This document shows, one piece after another, positions 56,388-64,000 of a DNA stretch of 64,000 nucleotides. The DNA comes from Patagioenas fasciata. Its lineage: Eukaryota; Chordata; Aves; Columbiformes; Columbidae. The stretch covers positions 108,330,105 through 108,394,104 of the forward strand of contig NC_092521.1 of the NCBI RefSeq assembly GCF_037038585.1. Direction: 5' to 3'. Numbering within the stretch: the first letter of the stretch is position 1; every line of letters starts with the position of its first letter. Both the position numbers and the translations under genes were made by a program. The notes beneath the pieces were generated by a model. The model saw only the letters and a list, made by a program, of their open reading frames with translations. It was not told the DNA's origin and did no database searches.

Positions 56388-57166
56388 GCTGGAAAGTAGG
56401 AAAGATAGTAACCAGTGGTGTACTCTTGGGGCCAATCTTGGCTCCAGTCCTCTTCAAATCTTCATTAATGATCTAGATGATGGCAGGGCAGAGTGTACCC
56501 TCAGCAGGGTTGTCCATGCTGCCACCCAGAGGGACCCTGACAGGTTTGAGAAATGGACTGACAGGAACCTCATGAAGCTCAACAAGGGGAAGTGCAAAGT
56601 CTTGCACCAGGCGAGGAAAAACGCCGTGCACCACTCACTATATGGTGGAAACCACACAGCTGGAAAGGAGTTCTACAGAAAAGGCCCTGGGCATCCCTGG
56701 TGGATGCCAAGTTGGACATGAGCCAGCAATGTGCCATGGTAGCAAAGAACACAAATGGTATCTTGGGCTACATTAGTAAAATTATTGCCAGAAGGTTGAA
56801 GGATGTGATCCCTTGCCTCTACTCAGCACTGGTGTAATATTGTGTCCAGTTCTGGGCTCACCAGTACACGAGAGACGTGGACATACTGGACAGAGTCCAG
56901 CAAAGGGCCACTAAGATGATTAAGGGACTGGGGCATCTCACATATGAGGAAAGGCTGAGAGAGCTGCATCTGTTCAGCCTGGAGAAGAAAGCTCGGGGGT
57001 AATCTCATCAATGTACACAGATACCTGAAGGCAAGATGTAAACAAGATGGACCCAGGCTCTTTTCAGTGGTGCCCAGTGACAGGACCAAAGGCAATGGGC
57101 ACAAATTGAAATGCAGGAGGTCCCCTCTGAACATCAGGAAACACTTTGTCAATGTGAGGGTGACAG
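56388..57166 (+). mobile_element. CR1 LINE fragment lacking both ends
   Basis: Plus-strand CR1 from RT motif B (TSGVLLGPILAPVLF) to the C-terminal NIRKHFVNVRVTA region at 57166. The motif C codons are deleted: TLSR runs directly into the DTPEGR-like segment near 56510. The frame changes several times, with MSQQCAMVAKNTNGILGYIS and [16 protein letters not shown] recognisable. The final HWNRLP segment and the whole 3' UTR are absent, which is unusual for a LINE insertion and points to later deletion. Confidence 0.88.
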
Positions 57167-59901
57167 CTCTCTCTGTGAGGATCTAGTTGAAGTGCACTGT
57201 AATTTTTTTTCATCAGCTTCAGTGAAAAAGAATGCTGATGGACTGTAGCAGTATTAGTTTGCTGCTGATGATATTTTTGTTGTCTCTCTTGCTTAATATT
57301 TAAAGCTCAATACAAGTCTCTCTGGATGGAATTGCAATGTAACAGTGAGCTGTTTTGCTGAAGCTCATGCTAGATAAGACTACAGTGATAGCAGCAGGCT
57401 GAAGGAAGAAACTAAAAAGTATATTAATTACCAGCCGTCTATGACTCACAGTAAGTGTGTATTTCTGGAGTACGGCACCCAGATGGCTTTTGACTATACT
57501 CATATGGCTAGGCGATTCTAATAGTGTCTACTAAATAAGATTTTGTTAGTGTGTTCTATATTTCTGGCAACTGAAAGTGTTCATTATTGCCATTTCCTGC
57601 ATAATTCAGTTCCAAAAAGTAAATCACAAAGTCCTACATTTTCCATTTTTCTCTAGTGCGTGGTTAGTCCTCATGGATTGCATTAGAAAAGCCAAAGAAA
57701 TTACAGTTTATTACAAGTAAATACATCAAAATTTTTTAAAAAAATTTACAGGACATTATTCTGCTGATCTTTTGGCTAGTCTGCAGAATCTAGCATAAGT
57801 TTGTTGTGCACATGCCACTTGCACTGATATCCATCCCTATCTACATACTCTGAAACATCTGCAAGTGTATTTCAGTGCTTCCCTATTGCTGTTTTACACG
57901 AGTTCATCTAACAACACTATTCACCCTCCCCTTCTGTTTTCCAGTATTTAAGGAAACAATAGGCTGGGATACTGCTGTGTGGAGCGATTTCCTCAAGTGC
58001 ACATTTACAGCTGCACTGTTTCAACAATACTAGAATTAAAAGTGGGCTCTTCACTACCACAGTCTGCTCTCGAAAGGTTAAGAAGTCGCATACAGGAAGA
58101 GGCATATCTGTTAGATGCAGCACTTATCAGCTACAGCTTGTTTCTGGCAGAGAGCAATTATGTCAGTGAGCCATTGTATTTCCATGCACACACAAGATTA
58201 GATTACTCCTTTGGAGCAGAAGCTGGAGCAGGGAAAGTGCAGACTTACAACTCTTCCCCAAGTGTTCCCTAGGGTGGTCCAACTTGCTGTCTGACTGCAG
58301 CTGAGTGGGAACTTCTAACTGCTGGAAACATATCTTGACCTTTTCCTAAGCACACAGGCTACCTGCAACTGGCTAAATGTTCTCCAGGTGCAAGGTAGTA
58401 AAAAAAAATGATCATGGCTTCTCTCACCTTCTGGACAGCCACCAATTTTCTTTCTACTGGCAGACAAACTGCTTACACATGTAATTTTCAGTAATTTGGA
58501 AAGACATAACTATACTGGAGCTCGATATGAAGGGAAATCAGAACTGAATACAACATCTTCCTCATCGTGAGTAAGCATCTGTGTGAGGACAAGGATAAGG
58601 AGGGATTTGATTTTGGTAATAACTAAGAATCAGTTTTTATTTCACCTTAAAATCAACTCAGCTATCAACCAACCAATGAAACAGAAATACCAGTCTTTCT
58701 TCGCAGTAGATTAGATTGCTTTGGGGGATAAAAAATATTGCATTTAAATAAGAGTATCAAATTTTCTTGTGAAAGATCATGCAGAGGCCAAATATGCCCT
58801 TAGAAGATAAATATTTATTATAATTATTAATTACTTCAGTTATGCTAATTACAACTCCAGCTGTGTTGTAGATAAACACTTCGAAAGAACTTTTATTTTT
58901 TTGATTATATTTTAGTTGATGTAGCAATTTTCAGCCATGGATGTCAAGAAGGAAAAATAACGCTATCAGTCATGCATAAACAGGGAACCAAAGCAAAAAT
59001 ATGTGAAAGGACTTGTTTAAGGCCAAACACCAGATGGTTTGAGCAGAGCTTGAAAAAATACCTAGTTGCTTTACTTCTCCGGCAATAAATACAATTTTAG
59101 ACAGACGACGTTGCCTCCCATCCAGACAGCCCTCTTCCAACAACTACTTGGCTGGTTGGAAGGAAGGAATGGTGACTCAATTGAAGGTCTTGTTGATTCA
59201 TCTCATGAGAGTTGCTAAAGCTTAAAAACATACAGCAGCAATATCTTCCAGTCTCTTTTCTGAGAGATGATTCACACAAAGGGAACTGTAATCAGTTCAC
59301 TGAGTGGAAAAGGAAAGGAGGCGTGTGCTTTCCTGTCTGTAGTGGGTTATAATATAATTCATTACATTCTTTTAACTCCAACCATGAAACTGAACTGGCC
59401 CCATGCAACAGAAGACACCACAATAAGGGGAAAGCACAGACATAAAACCAGAGCTCTCCCATGCAACATATAAAGGGTTTCATGTAACTGGTAGTTATTT
59501 TTCAGTGGATGAAAGGCAAAATAAAAGTTGGTGCTAATGTTCATGAAATTAGATTATGTCTGAGCATGGTACAGTAACAGGGAGATTTTTGAGAGAACAG
59601 CTTCTTTTCCTATGAAAAATTTGGTGAAGTTGGTGCAGTTCTAAAAATGCTGAGCAATGAGCCTGAGTGCTTACAAGCAGATACAAAGGATAACAACCCT
59701 CCTCTCGAATGTCACATCTAATACCATAAAAATCAGCAAAAACTGTAAATCATGCATCATACTAGAAGTGTTAAGAGCCTTGTGCAGGCATGAAGAGTAG
59801 ACATCAAGACTGTCACTCTTCTGTGGTGTGATTTTGAGAAAGTACATTGCCCATGCCCTTTTCTTCCTCTTCTATGGTGTTTTTCTTATTGTTTAATTTG
59901 T
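57167..59901. other. Intron, no gene seen
   Basis: AT-rich sequence between a CR1 fragment and the solo LTR. The open frame at 57979-58272 has no recognisable similarity. Confidence 0.7.
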
Positions 59902-60505
59902 TTTTGTGATTTAACCTGGCAGGCAGCTAAACACCACACACAGCCATTTGCTCACTCCTCCCTCTGCAGTGGGATGCGGGAGAGAATTGGGAAAAAAGAA
60001 AAACCTTGTGGGTTAAGGTAAAGACGGTTTAACAGGACAGAGAGGGAAAATTAAACAAGCAAGCAAACTCACAAAACAAACAAACAAAACCCCTATAAAA
60101 AAACAAAAGCCAAACCCCAACAAACAAAAAAAACCAAAAAAAACCACAAGTGATGAACAATGCAATTGCTCACCACCCACCAAATGATACACAGTTCTCA
60201 ACACAGGGCCCCTGGCTAACTTTTCTCTAGTTTATGTACTATGATGTCATATGGTATGGAATATCTCCTTGACCAGTTTGGGTCAGCTGTCCCAGCTGTG
60301 GCCCCACCCAGCTTTATGTGTACTCCCCACCTTCTTGCTGGCAGGGCATGAGAAGCTGAAAAGTCCTTGCCTCAATGTAAGCACTATTTAGCAACAACTA
60401 AAACATCGGAGTATTATTAACACTGTTCTCATACTAAATCCAAAACACAGCACTATGCCAGCTATTAGGAAGAAAATTAAGTCTATTCAAGATGAAATCA
60501 GGACA
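59902..60505 (-). mobile_element. Solo LTR of an avian ERVL-type endogenous retrovirus
   Basis: This 604-bp block matches, in reverse, the long terminal repeats I recognise from neoavian genomes. In plus orientation it runs from GTGATTTAACCTGGCAGGCA through TCATATGGTATGGAATATCT, GGGTCAGCTGTCCCAGCTGT and AATCCAAAACACAGCACTAT to a terminal AGGACA. Flanking pentamers TTTGT (59897-59901) and TTTGC (60506-60510) form a near-perfect 5-bp target duplication, as expected for ERVL. No internal viral genes flank it. An A-rich tract at about 60046-60147 lies inside. The sense TATA region is degraded. Confidence 0.85.
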
Positions 60506-61639
60506 TTTGCATATTAGCTGTAGGTTCTGCTGTAGATTGTGTTCAAGACTTCTAAAGATATTAGATGCCTGGGTGGTAGTTATCAAAAAACTTTAATGTC
60601 TGGTCAGTGCCCACGATGATATGAATTTATTGATTTTTCAAAATGACTAGGAAAGTTTTTGTCATTTGTAGTGGCTGTTTTATAGGTAATTTTTCATGGT
60701 TGTTATTTATTTTCCTGTGGCTGTCCAGGGGTCACCATCAGGTAAGGATCCTTGCACTATGCACTGTACTAACACAACAAAAAAGGCAAAAATATGACTC
60801 ACTTTTAGTGTACTAACTCTGCATATGAAAAGGGTGTGTGTGAGGGGGCAGGGTAGATAGACCCAGCTAACTGTGGCTCTCTTTTATTGAAAGCGTTAGA
60901 CAAAGATTTTCTTTTCTGAAAACTATACTTGTAATAATTTATGGTTACCAACATCCAGGTTAGAGCTTCGAAAATGGGAGATGATATCTTTAGCACTGTT
61001 TACATTTCATTTCTGCTGCAGGAAAAAAATATCTACAAAGCTACAAAGCAGGAATATCATGGAGGGGTACAGGAGAGTGGGAAACAGAATTGATATCTTG
61101 GAGGTAAAATATGTGCTCTGACTTCCTGGTGGAAAATCTGTGGTCGAAACTTTATATGGACATTTAGCACTCACCACAATATAATTTCACAAACATTTAA
61201 AGAGAAAAAAAACCTACTTGAATCAATCTATTGACATAATTCAAATCAATTGCGTGCATTAATATTTGAAGCATCATGGATACAATTGCATTATTATTAA
61301 AAACACCTCCTCTTTCATTATATCTTATCATTTAGCCACAGAAAATCCTTTTCTATTTCAGAACGGAATTGGTTTGGTGAAAATAATAAAGAATAATTTA
61401 TACTTTCAATAGGCTAGCCAAGCAATTGCCAACCCTTTATCTAAAAAGTCCAACTTAAAGAAAAAAAGTAGTTTACAGAGTACCAAGACCATATTTAAAT
61501 CCTCAGAAAAAAGATTCTTAAAAGCATCTAAATGAATTAGGACCAGAAGACCCACAGGATTCAGGCCATGTAGCCTCAGAAAACAATGCAGCTTGGTTGG
61601 ACCATTTCAGATTTTCTCACTCATGGCACTTTGGTGCAT
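60506..61639. other. Intron between solo LTR and CR1
   Basis: Unremarkable AT-rich sequence with a GTGTGTG-rich patch near 60834. Confidence 0.7.
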
Positions 61640-62317
61640 GGGGTGATTAGAAGTAAAGGTAAGGATCAAAGAGCAGAGTGGTATGGGTGACAACATAGTG
61701 GGTATCTCCTGTAGGCCACATGACAAGGAGGAACAAGCAAATGAGACCTTCTAGAGATAGATGGAAGTAACTTCATGTTCACAGACCCTGGTCCTTATGG
61801 AGATCTTCAACTACACTGATATCTGTTGGAGGGACCACACAGCAGGGCATAAGTAAGGTTCCTGAAGATCATCAATTACAACTTTGTGACACAAGCGAAA
61901 AAGAAGCCAATGAGGAGAGGTGCTCTGCTGGGCCTTACACTAACAAAAAAGGAAAGGCTTGCTGACGATGTCCAGGTTGAAGACAGCACCACATAAAGTG
62001 ATCATGAGATGGTGGAGATCAGGATCCTGAGAGGAAAAAGTGCTTGCAAGCACCTAAGTGCTACTTAAGTAGCAAAAAGAAGACTAGGGAAAATGTTGGC
62101 CAACTGCTGAATGAGGCAGGGGGCCTGGTGACACAGGACATGGAAAAGGTTGAGGTAATTAAGGCTTTTTTTGCCTCAGTCTTTACCAGCAGGACCAGCT
62201 TTCAGGAGTCCCAAGCCCCAGCGATTAGGGACAAAATCTGGAGCAGAGGGGTTGGACCAGATGATTTCCTGAGGTCCCCTCCATACTCAACCATATTGTG
62301 ACTGTGATTCTGTGATT
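61640..62317 (+). mobile_element. CR1 LINE copy with RT domain deleted
   Basis: Plus-strand CR1 made of three separated parts. First is an endonuclease remnant (about 61640-62040, with GDNIVGIS-like, DICWRDH and SDHEMVE-like codons broken by frameshifts). Second is the pre-RT linker (KKKTRENVGQLLNEAGGLVT, IKAFFASVFTSRTSFQE). Third is the 3' UTR (GGGTTGGACCAGATGATTTC) ending ATTGTGACTGTGATTCTGTG (62295-62314). The RT and C-terminal domains, about 1.5 kb in a full copy, are missing at about 62238-62240. Confidence 0.87.
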
Positions 62318-64000
62318 GCGGAGGCTGTGTGGGCTATTTACTCACTGGAAGAACATCTAAGATTCATTTTAGTCCCATGGGCAGGATGTTATCAAATTCA
62401 CACACTTGTCCTTTGCTGAGATGAGCATTTTAAAATATTACAGTATTTTTTGAGGAAAACATAACTGCAGCTCAGGTGGGTCTCCTAGTCACTAGATCTA
62501 TCCCTTCATTTACTCCGTGGCTCATTAAGAATTCCATTATTCCTGCAAAGAGGCCAAGGAAAGACTGAGATATTCAAAGACATTTTTTCCTCATAATATA
62601 GTGATCAGAGGATGTATAGGTGCAGTGGAAGGCAGACATCCGAAAGCCATGTGGGCAGAGAAAAGGAATGCACCGGGAACATCTACCAAGTCTGGCCATG
62701 TAAGATAGGTAGAGCAGCGCCCATTCCAGTGAAACCACAGCTCTTCATTGTGCTATTCAGGTGTCACAAAGATGCAGGCACATCTGGGCACGCTAAAGGA
62801 TACATCCTGAGGGAATTACTTTGGAAAATTTAGGCTCACACAGGTTTGACACACTTCCTGGTAGGCTGCAGCTGAATACGTATTTTGAGTATCAAAATGC
62901 TGCACTGAGATGCTTAAGCCTGTTAGTGGACTTAGCCTCTGACACCTCGTCTTCAGAAGGAGACATCCAGTCATGAAGCAAAACAGATTCAGTCATTACT
63001 ATCAAGAAGAGAGGAATCTTGTCCTCTTTGTTTTGGAACATCTTGCCATTTACCTTGTTAAAGCAGAAAACTCAGTGACAAAGTTGGGCTGGAGAAGTCA
63101 ACTGAGCTCAAAGTGGCATCCTGCTACTACTTACCACATGAGCTAGTGCAAGAAGTCACACAGTCACTGCAAAGAGTAGCAGGATGAGAAAGTCTTTACA
63201 TATCAGTTTGTTGACTTGAGTTCTACATGTGACTTTTTATTTTAAATTACAGGGAATTACAAAAAAAATGTAAACTAACAGAGTTACCATAGTTGAATGA
63301 CAGTGCCCAGATTTTGCCCTGCAGTCAAGTAAGGTAAGAGTGCACCTCATGCCAGTAAATAAAGAAGACATCACTTTCTAATGTGTGGCATAATACAAAG
63401 AATATGGAAACATATAAAGGATTTAACAGAGTCAATGTAATGGATACCCTTATTTGATTAAAAAACCCTCTCATTTTTGGAAGAATTGTTACAGATCTAG
63501 CATATCTGATTTTCTTCCAAAAAGAGCAGAAACGGAAAAGATCCCAGTGTGATTGGCCAAAAATTCCTAGGATGCAATGGGCAGGGTATTAGCACCATTG
63601 TACAAGGCACTTGTAAGGCTTTATCAGGGTTAATGTGGATAGTTTTGATTGCTTATGTTTATGAAAGCAGAATTCAAGGTGAAATGAGTAGGGAGAACTT
63701 TATTAGCATAACCAGAGAAAGGAACACAAGATAATACCTTATGAGAAGAGATGACACGAGTTTGCCTGCTTAACATTGCAAGTAAAACCTGAGAGAAATT
63801 TCTGATTGCTCCATAAATACACGAGGGGAGAGTAAATGCTAGGAAGGGCAAATAACTAGTTCAGCCAAAGAACAATATAGATGCAAACAAAACTCTTAGG
63901 AATTAGAAGATTTCTAACCAACAAAGGTGTGAAAGTCTGTAACAGTTGTCCAGCTGGAGAAAGTTCAGAATATTTTCAGTCAAGAGCTGGACAAATTTAG
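62318..64000. other. Intron at the right edge, no gene seen
   Basis: No exon or repeat is recognised up to the end of the window. Confidence 0.7.

Overview
This window is vertebrate nuclear DNA from a bird. The evidence is AT-rich intronic sequence with GT-AG split exons, many CR1 LINE copies ending in octamer repeats such as ATTCTRTG, and a solo LTR of a type common in neoavian genomes. Its repeats do not look galliform, but I cannot name the species. There are no operons, phage genes or CRISPR arrays.

The only host gene I can support is CNTNAP2 (contactin-associated protein-like 2, CASPR2), transcribed on the minus strand. Four consecutive coding exons are present: 47651-47869 (laminin G domain 3), 44937-45173 (end of LamG3 plus the second EGF-like domain), 32174-32419 (linker and start of LamG4) and 30566-30699 (LamG4 continued). 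All have consensus splice sites and compatible phases. The introns between them are about 2.5, 12.5 and 1.5 kb. I find no earlier exon up to 64000 and no later exon down to 1, so the flanking introns are at least 16 kb and 30 kb.

The rest is intron, much of it built from CR1 retrotransposons. The most informative block is 14072-21345. There a nearly full-length plus-strand CR1 of about 4.55 kb (15789-20339) sits inside an older minus-strand CR1 whose halves lie on either side. The inserted copy keeps a GC-rich 5' UTR with two 54-base promoter-like repeats, an ORF1 with coiled-coil and SGNH-esterase regions, and ORF2 endonuclease and reverse transcriptase, all inactivated. Other CR1 copies lie at 9319-10624, 25105-26510, 50945-51731, 53811-55012, 56388-57166 and 61640-62317, with two short tails near 3300 and 4080. 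Two copies have lost the reverse transcriptase region by internal deletion.

Other repeats are a solo ERVL-type LTR (59902-60505), a possible second LTR (41337-42179), several microsatellites, a 28-base tandem repeat and a perfect 13-bp hairpin.

The observations most worth a second look are an exactly duplicated splice donor at the 3' end of the LamG3 exon, the nested CR1 with its repeated 5' UTR, the RT-less CR1 copies, and a GC-rich unexplained segment at 34378-34740. I found no convincing wholly new system.
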